DNA of 64,000 nt. It comes from Cololabis saira. Lineage: Eukaryota; Chordata; Actinopteri; Beloniformes; Belonidae. The position numbers were made by a program, and so were the translations under genes. Shown here piece by piece: positions 34,280 to 49,071 of this stretch. The notes under the pieces are model-generated. The model worked only from the letters and a program-made list of their open reading frames with translations, ran no database searches and had not been told where the DNA came from. Location of the stretch: assembly GCF_033807715.1 (NCBI RefSeq), contig NC_084597.1, positions 5,014,558-5,078,557 of the forward strand. Direction: 5' to 3'. Numbering within the stretch: the stretch's first letter is position 1; the number at the start of each line of letters is the position of its first letter.

Positions 34280-35110
34280 TAGGGCTGGGCGATATGGACC
34301 AAAAGTCATATCTCGATATTTTCTAGCTGAATGGCGATACTCGATATATATCGATATTTTTTCTGTGACATAATTGCCCCAAAGCATTATAGCATAGCAT
34401 CTCTGTTAGCATCTCTGTTAGCATCTCTGTTAGCATCTCTGTTAGCTTCATTTTTTCTGAGGCAAACCCTAAAAAAAACAGTCAGTTTTAATACAAAGCC
34501 TCGTGCCAAATGTCACACAGGTTCCTTTATTAACAGAGGTCTGCACAATATCAAAATGTATAAAACAAATGAAATAAAAATAAACTGCCTGCATATATAG
34601 AATAAAAATGCTTCTTGAATAAAATAAAACAAATATTCCTTTCCTGCACAACAATTAAATTAAAATACACTGTGTAATTAATACAATGTAGACAGTAACA
34701 GGCAGACTTTTCCACTGAGGTTGACAGTTGTGCAAATAACAAAACATTTGTGCAAATCTCAAATAAAACATTCAAGTCAATTTGTCACAAAATAAACTAT
34801 ATCAAAATCATTAAAAAAAACATTTTTTTTTTTAATAATCGATATAAACGATATTGTCTCGTACCATATCGCGTTTGAAAATATATCGATATATATTAAA
34901 ATCTCAATATTAAAATCAATTCAACTCCACCTTTGTAACTATAAATCTATCACCACATTCAGTCTTTGGAACCCCCAAATCACTGCTCTAAAAGATACTA
35001 AATACTAAACTACACCAATTAAATTGAATTGATAAAAACCAATTAGATGAGTTACACCTGTACTGCAGAACTGTAATGACTCAGATCCGCCATGTTTGTT
35101 ACACAAACAC
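34280..35110 (+). mobile_element. Chimera of hAT MITE families C and B
   Basis: 34280-34912 is family C copy 2 (TAGGGCTGGGCGATATGGAC, the 12-bp repeats at 34391-34446, reverse complement of 19649-20284). It ends without its second terminus and runs at AATCAATTCAACTCCACC into the interior of family B (CTATCACCACATTCAGTC, AGATACTAAATACTA, CAGATCCGCCATGTTTG). The joint sits at an AAAATC word. Confidence 0.75.
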
Positions 35111-36896
35111 GTATCAATGGGAATTTTTCTTTACTTCCCACTGTATTCCTGTTAACAATATACCACAAATACTGAAGTATCAAAAGTATCAAAAATATCA
35201 ATATTTTAGTTTGAGAATCGATTTGGGAGCATACAGATCTGGTATTGGAAGTATGGATATTCCAGTATTGATCTGCACATCACTAAGGGAGATCTGCTGG
35301 GGGGACGGGCTGAGTACCTCTTAATTTAAACTATGTGGCAATCTGTTGTTAGTTATTTTGTCTTTAGTTTTTTGTCATGTACAAGTTTGCTTCCTGTTAC
35401 ATCTGTCAGTTAAAGCTGTTATAAAGGGCATAAAAGGCATAAAAATTGCTAAACAATGCTCTTGATTTCATGCCGACGTTCCTTCTATGAAGTAACGCCT
35501 ATGGGCTGTATGGGGGGAACTGAAAAGCGTGGGATTCTACTGAAATATAATACTATGAAGCAGTGCATTAATACGTAATAAAATTAAATAAATACATGAA
35601 AAAAAAACAATTATATTACAATTATACTTTAATTTATTCAAGGCAGTAACTTGGAAACTTGTAACTAGCATCTGCGGGCTTGAACTTGCACTGGACCATT
35701 TTCTTTCATCTATTAAAACAGTTTATGAGCCAGTGATGATCTCCTTATTGCATTTTTCACCTACCTGGTCGATAATTTTCAAGCACCAAATGACTAACAG
35801 ACTTTAAAATGCTCTTCATGGTCTTGGATAAAGTGCACATGCAGATTGATTACTGAGCAAGACTTGTCAGTCACACTTTACTATCTTGACGGCTGCTGAC
35901 GGCGCTCTTTTTGGTCTCTGTTGTGCGTATCGTCAGATGAATTACTGTCTTTAGAAGGTTATGCTGCATGATCCATGTTGACTGGGCAAAGTGACTATTT
36001 GTCCTTTGTCACCTACGGACTTTGTCCCAGGCGGTGTTAAAGATTGGTTACACACAACTCGTGTGAGTTTGCCACAGCCACTTCCACCACATAATTGTTT
36101 TTCTTTCGAGATTTGCCATGCTAAATTATGAACATAATATATTTATTCGCAGCCGTACGGATTAAAGACTGACCTTTTTTAAAATCTACATGACCTTAGT
36201 AGAGCGTTGCACAGTGCTCCTCTTTTTGTTCTCTTTAGCAGACTCCAAGATTGCAGCTCTGCAGATTATGAAAAAAAAAAGAGTTTAACGTAATGAAAAT
36301 AATAATAAAAAAAAGGAGCAAAGGACTAAAGTGGGCCAAGGGGGACTTAGAGGATTTGGATTATTAAGCAGAACACAACACTGGAATCCCACCGGGGCCC
36401 GGAACGTATCACAGCCCCGAAATCACAATGCTGGAACATTCTCTTTAATTGTCATCTGTCATCAAGGAAGTCATCTACCAAAGTAAATAAAAGACAATGC
36501 ACATGAGGGCCCAAGTTTCTTATGTTTCTGCATTTTTTTCTTGGCAATCAAGAGCATTTATGCGACTCCCCAAGTCCCTACTGTGGGAAAACTTAGTTTC
36601 ACAGTAAATGCAAACTCATTTGTTTTTAAAAATACCAAATCTATTGTGGGAACGTAGACACAAACACAGCTGCTGCAGCAGTGGCTGCATCTTTATATTA
36701 TGAGCAATGCCCAAATTGTGGACATCAGAACAGTACTCAGCATTTCTTTTCCATAATTTTGACTGGAATTAGCCTTGTTGACCTGCTGTAATTAGGTGCC
36801 AAACAAACAATACTTAGTCCTTGTCCTAATGTAAACTATATTCATCCCAGAACTGATGCAGGATGCTTGTGTTTCCACATAGCCTTTGTTACTTAG
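35111..36896. other. Longest mostly unique intronic block
   Basis: No recognised repeats apart from A-rich runs near 36270-36310. No supported exon on either strand. A candidate region for conserved intronic elements. Confidence 0.45.
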
Positions 36897-38206
36897 CAGG
36901 GGCCTCATTTAAAATGGAGTGTGTAGGATTCATACTAAAAGTGCACGTACACCCAAAAGCCGAAAATGGCAGGCGCAAAAAAAAATCCGGATCAATAAAA
37001 CCATGTGCACGCACACTTGCACGCAATGTTCGCTTTATAAATCACAGTCCAGCTGGAAGGTTGCGCAGCTGAATCCGCCTCATATCCCGCCCTCTACACG
37101 CCCACTTTTTACCTTAAAAGGGTAATGCAAAGTAGTATTTGCATATGAATGAGCCTGCTGAGCATGCGCAACGGCTTCCTGCAGCCTGTTTGGCGTCAGA
37201 ATGAATGAGAAGTATCCAGCCACCGTGCCACAAAATTTCACTGAGATCTGAGATCGAAATGTTGAGGATGAGTTGGAGGACAGGAAAACGACATTATTTG
37301 GTGGTGACAGTAAAAGTAGAAAAAAGTATATAAATAGTAGGCCTATAAAATAAAGCGAGTGAGGGGCAGCACGCCGTTGCTGCGCGGAACGCCGTGAGTG
37401 CCCCGGCGCAACAGGGGGGACATGTCCCCCCGTCTTTTCAAAATCATGTTTTTGTCCCCCCCACTTTTTACAGCTTAAAAACTAACGGTAGGCTCAGCCT
37501 GTAATTGCAAATCATCGACACACCCTGTGCGAAAGCGATGCGAGAACCGCCCGGCAGCCCTGCACCCCCTCCTCCCCTCTCCTCTCCCCTCGGTGCTGCT
37601 CAAGGCTGATTTATGGTTCTGCGTCACACCAACGCAGAGCCTACGGCGTAGGTGCGCGTCACCGCGTACCCTACGCCGTAGGCTCTGCGTCGTTTTAACA
37701 CAGAACTAAAATTTGGGCTTACGCCCGCGCGTAAAGGTTTCACGCGCACGTAAACCTCATATATTAAAAAAAATCTGTGTCCCTTTAGGGGCTCCGTGGA
37801 GTCCCTAAACGCTCTACGAAGCCCCTCATTTGTTCTGTACTAAAGCGGTGGGTGAAGGAGGTTCCCGGCGTGTCACCGCGGCTGCAGCAGCACCAGAGTC
37901 CTGACTGACGCTGGGCTTTACAGACGATCAGCGCTATTTTATTATAAGTCTGACATATGTTGTGATATGTGATGACATTATTAAGAGTATGACATGAATC
38001 TGGCTTCATTTCACCACCTCACAGCCTGCGTCGCCAGTTCCCCGTGTCTTAAGTAAGTTCCTACGGGAGGGTCGGGGTTGCCGTAGGGATACGCAGATTT
38101 TTCGGTTTGTTTTTTCTTTTTAGATCCCAGCCTTTGCGTAGAAGGTGGCTTGCGCATCTTTCAGGCCCTTTTTGTGTGCAAGCAAGCTTTATAGATGAGG
38201 CCCCTG
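36897..38206. mobile_element. Harbinger-like element, AGGGGCCTCAT ends
   Basis: CAGGGGCCTCATTTAAAATG and TTATAGATGAGGCCCCTG are inverted, with long subterminal similarity (GCGCAAAAAA / TTTTTGTGTGCAAGC). The ends match a teleost Harbinger type from memory. No clear 3-bp duplication. It carries a palindromic MITE at 37601-37720. No transposase frame seen. Confidence 0.65.
37601..37720. mobile_element. Palindromic MITE family A
   Basis: CAAGGCTGATTTATGGTTCT, then GAGCCTACGGCGTAGG and CCTACGCCGTAGGCTCTGCG, ending in a diverged ACACAGAACTAAAATTTGGG. Hairpin centre GTGCGCGTCACCGC. Confidence 0.88.
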
Positions 38207-38502
38207 AACTGTAAAATAAAAAAATGCATTTAATCACACTGAAACACAGCAGGGTAAACTCAGCAGTTAAACTGGGAGACAAAAGTCTACTGATGAAACA
38301 TGAACACCAGACAGTGTGAATAATTTGATGGAGGGAGGCTTAATTGTAAAATAGACATTGGTCTGGCACAGTGTGAAGAATGGGAGACTAAAGTGAGGAA
38401 AGTAGACCGTAAAGTGAATGTGATCCAACTTCCTTGTTCCAAATGAGAGTGAATGAGAATAAGACACATCTCAGTCAATAATCAGTGAATATTCATGTAA
38501 AG

Positions 38503-40120
38503 TAGGGATGGGCGGTATGGACTAAAACATTTATCACGATCATTTCTGGCATTTATCCCAATAACGATAAAAGTGATGATAAAAAAATACCAATTCAACT
38601 CCATCTTTGTAACTATAAATCTATCTCGCTCTCAGATCCGCCATGTTTGTTACACAAAAACCTCATCAACGGGAATCTTTCTTTCTTTCTTCCTTTCTTC
38701 CTTTCTTCCTTCCTTCCTTCCTTCCTCCTGCTCTCTCCTTCCTTCTTCCCTTCCTTCCTTCTTTCCTTGTTTTCTCCCTTCCTTCTCCCCCTTCCTTCCT
38801 TCCTTCCTTCCTTCCTTCCTTCCTTCCTTCCTTCCTTCCTTCCTTCCTCCTGCTCTCTCCTTCCTTATTCCCTTCATCTTTTCTCCCTTCCTTCCTTCTT
38901 TCCTTGTTTTCTCCCTTCCTTCCTTCTTTCCTTGTTTTCTCCCGTCCTTCCTTCTTTCCTTCTTTCCTTGTTTTCTCCCTTCCTTCCTTCCTTCCTTCCT
39001 TCCTTCCTTCCTTCCTTCCTTCCTTCCTTCCTTCCTTCCTTCCTTCCTTCCTTCCTTCCTTCCTTCCTTCCTTCCTTCCTTCCTTCCTTCCTTCCTTCCT
39101 TCCTTCCTTCTTTCCTTGTTTTCTCCCGTCCTTCCTTCTTTCCTTGTTTTCTTCCTTCCTTCCTTCCTTCCTTCCTTCCTCCTGCTCTCTCCTTCCTTAT
39201 TCCCTTCCTTTTTTCTCCATTCCTTCCTTCTTTCCTTGTTTTCTCCATTCCTTCCTTCTTTCCTTGTTTTCTCCCTTCCTTCTCCCCTTTCCTTCCTTCC
39301 TTCCTTCCTTCCTTCCTTCCTTCCTTCCTTCCTTCCTCCTGCTCTCTCCTTCCTTATTCCCTTCATCTTTTCTCCCTTCCTTCCTTCTTTCCTTGTTTTC
39401 TCCCTTCCTTCCTTCTTTCCTTGTTTTCTCCCGTCCTTCCTTCTTTCCTTCTTTCCTTGTTTTCTCCCTTCCTTCCTTCCTTCCTTCCTTCCTTCCTTCC
39501 TCCTGCTCTCTCCTTCCTTATTCCCTTCCTTTTTTCTCCATTCCTTCCTTCTTTCCTTGTTTTCTCCTTTCCTTCTCCCCTTTCCTTCCTTCCTTCCTTC
39601 CTTCCTTCCTTCCTTCCTTCTTTCCTTGTTTTCTCCCGTCCTTCCTTCTTTCCTTCTTTCCTTGTTTTCTTCCTTCCTTCCTTCCTTCCTTCCTTCCTCC
39701 TGCTCTCTCCTTCCTTATTCCCTTCCTTTTTTCTCCATTCCTTCCTTCTTTCCTTGTTTTCTCCCTTCCTTCTCCCCTTTCCTTCCTTCCTTCCTTCCTT
39801 CCTTCCTTCCTTCCTTCCTTCCTTCCTTCCTTCCTTCCTTCCTTCCTTCCTTCCTTCCTTCCTTCCTTCCTTCCTTCTTTCCTTGTTTTCTCACTTCCTT
39901 CCTTCCTTCCTTCCTTCCTTCCTTCCTTCCTTCCTTCCTTCCTTCCTTCCTTCCTTCCTTCCTTCCTTCCTTCCTTCCTTCCTTCCTTCCTTCCTTCCTT
40001 CCTTCCTTCCTTCCTTCCTCATCAACGGGAATTTATCATTTTTACCGTGAGATACAAATTCTTATCGTGAGGAATTTTTTTGGCGGTTTATCGTGAACGG
40101 TAAAATATCACCCATTCCTA
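38503..40120 (+). mobile_element. Microsatellite-bearing hAT MITE, family B copy 3
   Basis: TAGGGATGGGCGGTATGGAC to AAATATCACCCATTCCTA with ATGTAAAG (38495-38502) and TTGTAAAG (40121-40128), a 7/8 duplication. 1618 bp, of which about 1.34 kb is the pyrimidine tract. Both flanks of the tract carry CATCAACGGGAAT. Confidence 0.93.
38672..40018. repeat. 1.35-kb (TTCC)n tract with recurring variant blocks
   Basis: Pure TTCC runs alternate with longer blocks such as CTCCTGCTCTCTCCTTCC and TTTCCTTGTTTTCTCCC that recur many times, giving a higher-order pattern. Frames of 470-500 codons of Ser-Phe-Leu-Pro are produced in all three phases because the unit is 4 bp and the tract lacks stops. They are not genes. 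Confidence 0.98.
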
Positions 40121-40128
40121 TTGTAAAG

Positions 40129-41801
<1,673 letters not shown>

Positions 41802-42387
41802 GGTGACAAACTGTATTGCGATATTATGTTATTAATATTAATCTATTGTGTTGACTAGGAACGCGCATCCGACCGCGCCTCGACCCGTGGACCAAAATCT
41901 GACTCCGCTCAGAAGAAACTAGTACCGTTTTGCGGTCCCGATCACAGGACTCTTGGGGGGTTTTGAGCTCTGAACCTTTAAGTCTGGTGTAGAGTTAAGC
42001 CTTACCTTATTAAATTAAACCTTTTTGGGGTCGAGGAAAACTTCTGCTGAGTTCCAGTGTACTTTAATGTCCCTCAACAGTGTAGGATTTTAGAACATCA
42101 ACACAGCACCTAGTGCCGTACTGTGGCGTATCACTCCGCCCAATCTAAAACAGACTAATCACTACAGATAAACTGACTAGTGTCATTATAGTCCCTGATT
42201 TACATCAGAATATAAAGAATAGATTTATGAAATAATGAACCCTGAATTACCAAAATAACATTTTTTCCAGTCATATGTTCTTCATTCAAGGTTAAAATAC
42301 TGCTATAATATCGTATCGTATCGTTATCGTGACCTCAATATCGTGTATCGTACCGTATCCTGAGATTAGTGTATCGTTACACCCCTA
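41802..42387 (+). mobile_element. hAT element family D, copy 3 (5'-truncated)
   Basis: Matches 21085-21560 and 23820-23946: ATTGACTAGGAACGCGC-type words, GTGCCGTACTGTGGCG and the end TGTATCGTTACACCCCTA. The left terminus is lost at the GATA tract and about 130 bp of interior are deleted relative to copy 2. Confidence 0.9.
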
Positions 42388-42608
42388 ATAAACATTGTAC
42401 AACACAAAGACAATAAGGTAGGAAAGACAGAAAGACACAAAATACAGACTTTACGGAGCAGAATAAAGTGTTGAATGACAGTATTGCACTAAGTATAATG
42501 TCAGTGATTAGGGGTGTAACGGTATTTGTATTCGTCCAGCCCCGTCATGGGCGTCACAGTTCGGTGCATGCAGTCACACGACAAATATGTCTGATTGAGT
42601 ATTTCAAG

Positions 42609-42850
42609 GGAGTGGTAGCCTAGTGGTTACAGAGGGGGACTGGGGTCCTCCAGACCCAGGTTCAACCCCCTGGATTGCAACCAAGGCCAACCACCTTGGT
42701 TGCAATCCACCTTGCCCCCGAGCAAGGCCCTTAACCCTTACTGCTCTCCGGGCAAATGGCAGCCCACTGCGACTAGTTTTACTACAGATGGGTCAAATGC
42801 AGAGAATACATTTCCCCATTGTGGGACTACTAAGGGAAGTAATTTATTTA
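42609..42850 (+). mobile_element. tRNA-derived SINE
   Basis: A-box-like GTGGTAGCCTAGTGGTTAC and B-box GGTTCAACCCC, then CCCGAGCAAGGCCCTTAACC, TGGGTCAAATGCAGAGAATA and an ATTT-rich tail. It resembles a common teleost SINE. A perfect hairpin (15-bp stem, 7-nt loop, 42672-42708) is inserted right after the B box. It is not a functional tRNA: the 3' half of the cloverleaf is absent. Confidence 0.85.
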
Positions 42851-42962
42851 ATTTTTATTTATTAAAAAAGTTGAGTCCTCACGTCAATCGAGGTGGCGGT
42901 AATGAACCTAAAAGCTGCCAGCAATCGACGTTACGGGAAGAAGCAGCAGAAGAAGAAGAAGA

Positions 42963-43103
42963 ATGGACAGTGTGGAGTTAGAAGAGCCACCGGCTTCGTT
43001 TAAATCACATGTGTGGGAGTGTTTCGGTTTCCCATTGCCATATAACGGGGATGGCACGCGTGGTGGACCGGACAAAGACTGTCTGTTGGCGTTGTTTCAC
43101 TGA
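42963..43103 (+). pseudogene. BED zinc-finger N-terminus of hAT transposase
   Basis: 46 codons: MDSVELEEPPASFKSHVWEC, FGFPLPYNGDGTRGGPDKDC and a stop. The S-x-VWxxFGFPxxYNxDG pattern is the first part of BED fingers in ZBED-like hAT transposases (from memory). The metal-binding C-x2-C and H-x3-5-H that should follow are beyond the premature stop. A non-functional relic. Confidence 0.65.
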
Positions 43104-44427
43104 GGTGCTACTGGCAATACATCAAACATGCTAACGCACATAAGACTATGGAGGACCAAAACGGACATAATTATGAATACAAGCAGAAATACATATTTTT
43201 TGTTTCTCCTTTTCCTTATACATGCATTTCTTGTTTTTACATTCCTTCGTCTCCTCTTTCTCTTATGCATTTCGGCCTCATTATTCAAATTCTTTGTCCA
43301 GCTCCTCTACTTTTGGTCAATAAACAGGAAGAAGCAGGATCGTCTGTCTGTGTGTATAGTGTGTATGTTTTGGCTCAAGTGTTCAAATGTTCACAAGCGA
43401 TCTAAAATCATTCCCAGATCTCTTATCCAGCCTTTAACTCAAGATAAGAATCAAAAAAGCAGTCTCACCTCAAAACTGTTTCCAGATATTGTGAAGCACT
43501 TGAACCTTTTATCAACTATCGGAGTCAGCAGGACCAATAAATACATGCAGCAAATCAACAATGGAATAAGATAAGACTTTATTTTGCTTGCAGCGATAAA
43601 GTAACAGACCCGTGGATGTGTGTAGCTACATTGTTTTTGTAGTTGAAGTGGAGATGTCGCTTTAACCTGCAGAGGTGTATCTTTACAGACCTGTTGGCAG
43701 TTTCTTTTTGGAAAGTTGACAGAGAAACAAAAAACGCTTTAGGCATACTTGTGTCGTTATTGAAACATAAATCGATAAGGAAATCCATAAAGAACCAGAC
43801 AAGTAAGCAGAATTCACAATGACGATAAATGTTTATACTCTTAGGCCTAGCTAGAAGGATATCCTAACTGATTGATTCTTAATGGATAAACTGAAAATAA
43901 ATATGCTTTGATAAATTAAGACTTTTGAACAACAACATAGGCATGTGTTTTTCCTGAAGTACAGCTGATATGTGATTTCTGAATCAAACATTGGGATAAG
44001 CTGAATGGCTTTTGTGATTTTTTTTCTCCTTTCTGTTTAATAAAAGATGTGTGACACATTCATGGAGATAAAAGATGCACAACAGGAAATCCCCTCACCC
44101 CACCCTCACCCGTATCTCATTACACTGTTACCCCAGGCCAGTTTGAGACTTGCTTGTTCTGTTTGTTTGTCTGAGTGCACACAGATGCTTGCTAGCTGCC
44201 ATTTATTCACATGCAGAAAAAATATATTTTTATTATATTTAATTATATTTAATATATATATTTATTATATATGTATATAATATCTGCAGAGAGTGTCTCA
44301 ACCATGTCATTTTACAAGGGCGTATTTAATAGTTTGATTTTTGGGGCCTCGTACCCAAGGCGATGCAATGACGATTGACCCTTTGTCAGCCTTCTGATTG
44401 GTCCCTGAGTGACCAACCAACCAGAAA
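43104..44427. other. Intronic DNA, nothing recognised
   Basis: AT-rich. The 148-codon plus frame (43128-43574) is hydrophobic and Phe/Leu-rich at its start but has no recognised family and lies next to transposon debris. I do not support it as a gene. Confidence 0.45.
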
Positions 44428-46372
44428 CATTTATTTATTTATTGGTTTATTTGACAGGGACAATGCACATCAATAAAAACATTGCTGTTAATGTGCCAGA
44501 GTTAGCCAAGAGGCTATTTTTCATCTGTAGTCCCTGGACAGATGTAAGAATACAAAAAAAAGTACAGAAAGATACAGAAAGTACATAAAAGTACAGAAGT
44601 ACAGAAATACAGAAAGGTGCAATTAGGTTTTAGTGCTGACAGAGCTGAGTATTAATCAACCATTTCTTTAAATGAGCTCTAAATAAACTGTATGTGTCCA
44701 GTTCTCTGATAGTTGCACGGATGGAGTTCCATTCTTGTGCAGCTTTAACAGAGAATGTAGACTGACTGAAAGCACTTTTTCTAAGTGGAATAATACAATC
44801 CCCTCTTGCTGCACCTCTTGTGAACCAATCAGCAGTTGTTCTAATGTTGACAAAGTGTCTGAGTGGAGGAGAAGGTCAGGCCGTATATAATCTTGTGCAT
44901 AAGACAAACATCTACATATTTAATCATATTTTCCCAACTCAACAAGTTATATTTTTTTTAAGTATTGGACAATGATGAAAATGTAGTGATTTCTTATCAA
45001 GGATTTTGAGTGTTCGTTTATACAAAGACTGTAATGGTTTTAGAGTAGTGGTGCTAGCCTGCGACCAGGTTGTTAAGCAGTAAGTGATATGGGAAATGAC
45101 CATAGAATGCATAAACATCTTAGCTGCCTCTGTTGACATGTAATCTCGAATGAACCTGAAATTTGAAGGATTGAACTTGACCCGGTTACAGACCTTTTTC
45201 CCCTGAGCCTTGAAAGAAAGTTTTGAATCAATCAGCACTCCGAGGTACTTATATTCAGATACGACCTGTAACTTCTCCCCTGAAACAAAGACATCAGGCT
45301 CTACAGTAGAACTGTTTGTCTTGGTGAAAAACATACATACCGTTTAAGACACATTTAGTTGCAAACAGCATTGCTTTAACCATGCCGTTACATGAACCAT
45401 GGAGTTTGTAAGTTCATCGGCAACTTGTGTCATGCTTCTTCCATGTACATAAATTACAGTGTCATCCGCATACATTTGGATATTGGTGTCAGGACATACA
45501 TTTGGAAGATCATTGATATATAATGTAAATAGCAATGGGCCCAGGATAGATCCTTGTGGGACACCTGTAGACAGATGGAGGGCAGCTGATTGATGATTCT
45601 GTACTGGGACATACTGAGATCGATTCAACACATATGATTCAATCCATTCTAGTGCATTGAAAGAAAAATTGAAGCTAGACAACTTAGACATGAGAATTCT
45701 ATGATTAACAGTGTCGAATGCCTTCTTGAGGTCAAAAAACACAGCTCCGACAACACCACCTTTATCCAATAAAGATTTGATGTTTTCTGTGAAAAAAACA
45801 GTTGGCTGTCTCAGTTGAATAATTGACTCTGAAGCCAAATTGCATTGGGTGCAGGGGCAAATTAACTAGTAATAATAATAATAATGACTTGGATTTATAT
45901 AGCGCCCTTCTAGGCACCCAGAGCGCTTTACAGAAATCATTATTCATTCATACAACATCCATACTGGTGGTGGTAAGCTACATTTGTAGCCACAGCTGCC
46001 CTGGGGCAGACTGACAGAAGCGTGGCTGCCATATCGCGCCTAACGGCCCCTCCGACCACCACCAACATTCATACACACTCAAACACATTCACACGGGGCA
46101 AGGTGGGTAAGGTGTCTTGCCCAAGGACACTACGACAGCAAACTGGGACAGAGCGGGATTCGAACCGCCGACCTTCCGATCATTGGACGACCCCGCTCTA
46201 CCACCTGAGCTACTGCCGCCCCTGTATCACCTGCCATCTGTAGTATTCAGATGGCAGGTGATTTGCTCAGCTAGCAATTTCTCTGCAACCTTTGACACTG
46301 TAGGTAAAATACTGATAGGCCTGTAATTACAAGTAGAAAGAGGATCCCCCACTTTTGAATATTGGAACAACA
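44428..46372 (-). pseudogene. Rex/L2-type LINE with reverse transcriptase, damaged
   Basis: Minus strand. From 5' to 3': VVPIFKSG and NYRPISILPTVSKVAEKLLA (about 46350-46265), a SINE insertion (45868-46220), HPMQFGFRVNYSTETANC, then the polymerase core with FFDLKKAFDTVNHRIL, TGVPQGSILGPLLF and the catalytic MYADDTVIY (about 45470). After an in-frame stop (AAA to TAA, near 45344) follow EYKYLGVLIDSKLSF, SHITYCLTTWSQ and the C-terminus. The 3' tail ends in (ATTT)n at 44428-44445. At least two frameshifts, one nonsense change and the SINE make it dead. No endonuclease domain remains, as the 5' part is truncated. Assigned to the CR1/L2/Rex1 group by RT motifs from memory. Confidence 0.92.
45868..46220 (-). 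mobile_element. tRNA-derived SINE inside the LINE
   Basis: Read on minus: head GGGGCGGCAGTAGCTCAGGT with A box TAGCTCAGGTGG and B box GGTTCGAATCC, a body with GTGTCCTTGGGCAAGACACC and TGGGTGCCTAGAAGGGCGC, and a TATATAAATCCAAGTCATTA tail with (ATT)n. It interrupts the LINE reading frame between AEQITCHLN and LHPMQFGF. It could be mistaken for a tRNA gene, but only the 5' half resembles one. Confidence 0.92.
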
Positions 46373-46633
46373 TCATCCTCCGTTGTTACATCCGGTTTCT
46401 CGTTCACATCAATGGAAAAGGTTTTTACTGCCTTAGATCAACATTTAAATAACTGGATTATTTTATAAACTTGGTATTAGTAGAAAGAAACACTTGTAGT
46501 CTTGTGAGGGTGCAGCGTATTTCTATCACCAAACTGGCAGAAATCTCCATACTTCCAAAACAAAGTGGTCCAGCAGCAACTACAACCCATAGCTACAACC
46601 TCGAAAGCTTTTATTTATCTTAAAATGGTTAAA

Positions 46634-47648
<1,015 letters not shown>

Positions 47649-47656
47649 GTGCTCAG

Positions 47657-48521
47657 GTTCGGGTGCTCAACAACCTTGAGAATACTGTTTGAGTCTGTAG
47701 TCTGCAAAGTCTAACAAAGAAAAAAAGATGAGGAAGATGCAGTTGGAGAAGTTAATCCGTATAAAAGTTACGAGTACACGGTCACACTATGCATCTCCTA
47801 AATTGCATTAGAATATATATTTGTATTAACAACAGTTGTCAAAGTGCAGTCATTGTTCCTTTCCCCGAGCTAAAACTCTCCTGAGGACGTTTGTGCTGGC
47901 GGTACAAACACATCAATGTTTATTGTGAATAATGTTTGCATACAGCTGAGGCATCTTAAACACTCCTTTCTCGGGGAGATGAAAACAGTATTAAAGTTGA
48001 ATTGTTTAATACACATATTCAGACATATGTCCACTGACTAAAAAGCAGCTGAAGGCAATCTGCTCCCGTTCAAAGCACATGTCAAATCCAACATGCTGGT
48101 TACGATGGAATACGACTGAATATTGTTCCACAACAAAATCAGCGCTCCATGAAGATCAGTTTCATATGGAGCCTTAATAACATTCTGAAATGTGTTTTCT
48201 CCATTTCATCCGCCGCAGCTCGCACAGCGTGTTTAACCTGCAGGAGTCCAATAACAGTCAAACAATTGTTTGTATTTCTCTTTGATGAAAGAAGCAATTG
48301 GGTTTCTAATGAGGAGCTTTGCATTAGAGTGTGCACAGATACGTGACGTCATCAGAGACTGATTATTATATGTCCTGCTGGCTGTCCTGGTGTTTGCATA
48401 CTGTTATCCTCCCTTATTAGTAATCACATGATGACAAATGACACAATTAATCAAGAAAGACTTTCCAGAAGCTCTGAACATAGACACTATTTTGTTTTGT
48501 GGATACTGAATATATGGCTGT
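47657..48521. other. Spacer of the inverted duplication, unique
   Basis: Ordinary intronic sequence with no repeats or supported exon. The 48060-48360 part is the more complex section. Confidence 0.5.
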
Positions 48522-49071
48522 TAGGGATGGGCGGTATGGACTAAAGAATGTATCACGATCATTTCTGGCATTTATCCCGATAACGATAAAAATGACGATT
48601 AAAAAAATACCAATTCACCTCCATCTTTGTAACTATAAATCTATCACCACATTCAGTCTTTGGAGCCAAAACACTGCTCTAAAAGATACTAAATAATACT
48701 AAACTTCATCAATGGGAATTTATCTTCCTTCCTTCCTTCCTTCCTTCCTTCCTTCCTTCCTTCCTTCCTTCCTTCCTTCCTTCCTTCCTTCCTTCCTTCC
48801 TTCCTTCCTTCCTTCCTTCCTTCCTTCCTTCCTTCCTTCCTTCCTTCCTTCCTTCCTTCCTTCCTTCCTTCCTTCCTTCCTTCCTTCCTTCCTTCCTTCC
48901 TTCCTTCCTTCACGTACGTTGTGCGTGGATTTAACACAGAACCGTAAATCAGATTTACAAAAAAAAACGTCATCAACGGGAATTTATTGTTTTTACCGCG
49001 AGATACAAATTCTTACCGTGTGGAATTTTTTTGACAGTAAATCGTGAACGGTAAAATATCACCCATTCCTA
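48522..49071 (+). mobile_element. Microsatellite-bearing hAT MITE, family B copy 5
   Basis: TAGGGATGGGCGGTATGGAC to AAATATCACCCATTCCTA, pure (TTCC)n at 48724-48911. The right flank CTGAGCAC is the reverse complement of copy 4's duplication, but the left flank is ATGGCTGT, so the duplication survives on one side only. Confidence 0.95.

Larger units (their letters stand above)
42512..43103 (+). mobile_element. hAT element fragment with BED-finger exon
   Basis: Left terminus TAGGGGTGTAACGGTATTTG, an A+G-rich leader (GAAGAAGAAGAAG) and a BED-type N-terminal ORF. A SINE is inserted in the leader. The distal end was not found, so the boundary given is the end of the ORF. Confidence 0.65.

Noticed and set aside
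38573..40096. Frames of 467-507 codons rich in Ser-Phe-Leu-Pro
   Set aside because: They arise in all three phases from a stop-free (TTCC)n tract. No codon structure or non-repeat domain.
43128..43574. 148-codon plus frame as a membrane protein gene
   Set aside because: Phe/Leu-rich from T-rich DNA, no family match from memory, no promoter or splice support, next to transposon debris.
45868..46220. tRNA gene on minus strand
   Set aside because: A and B boxes are present but the 3' half of a cloverleaf is not. The body and (ATT)n tail mark it as a SINE. The same applies to 42609-42850.
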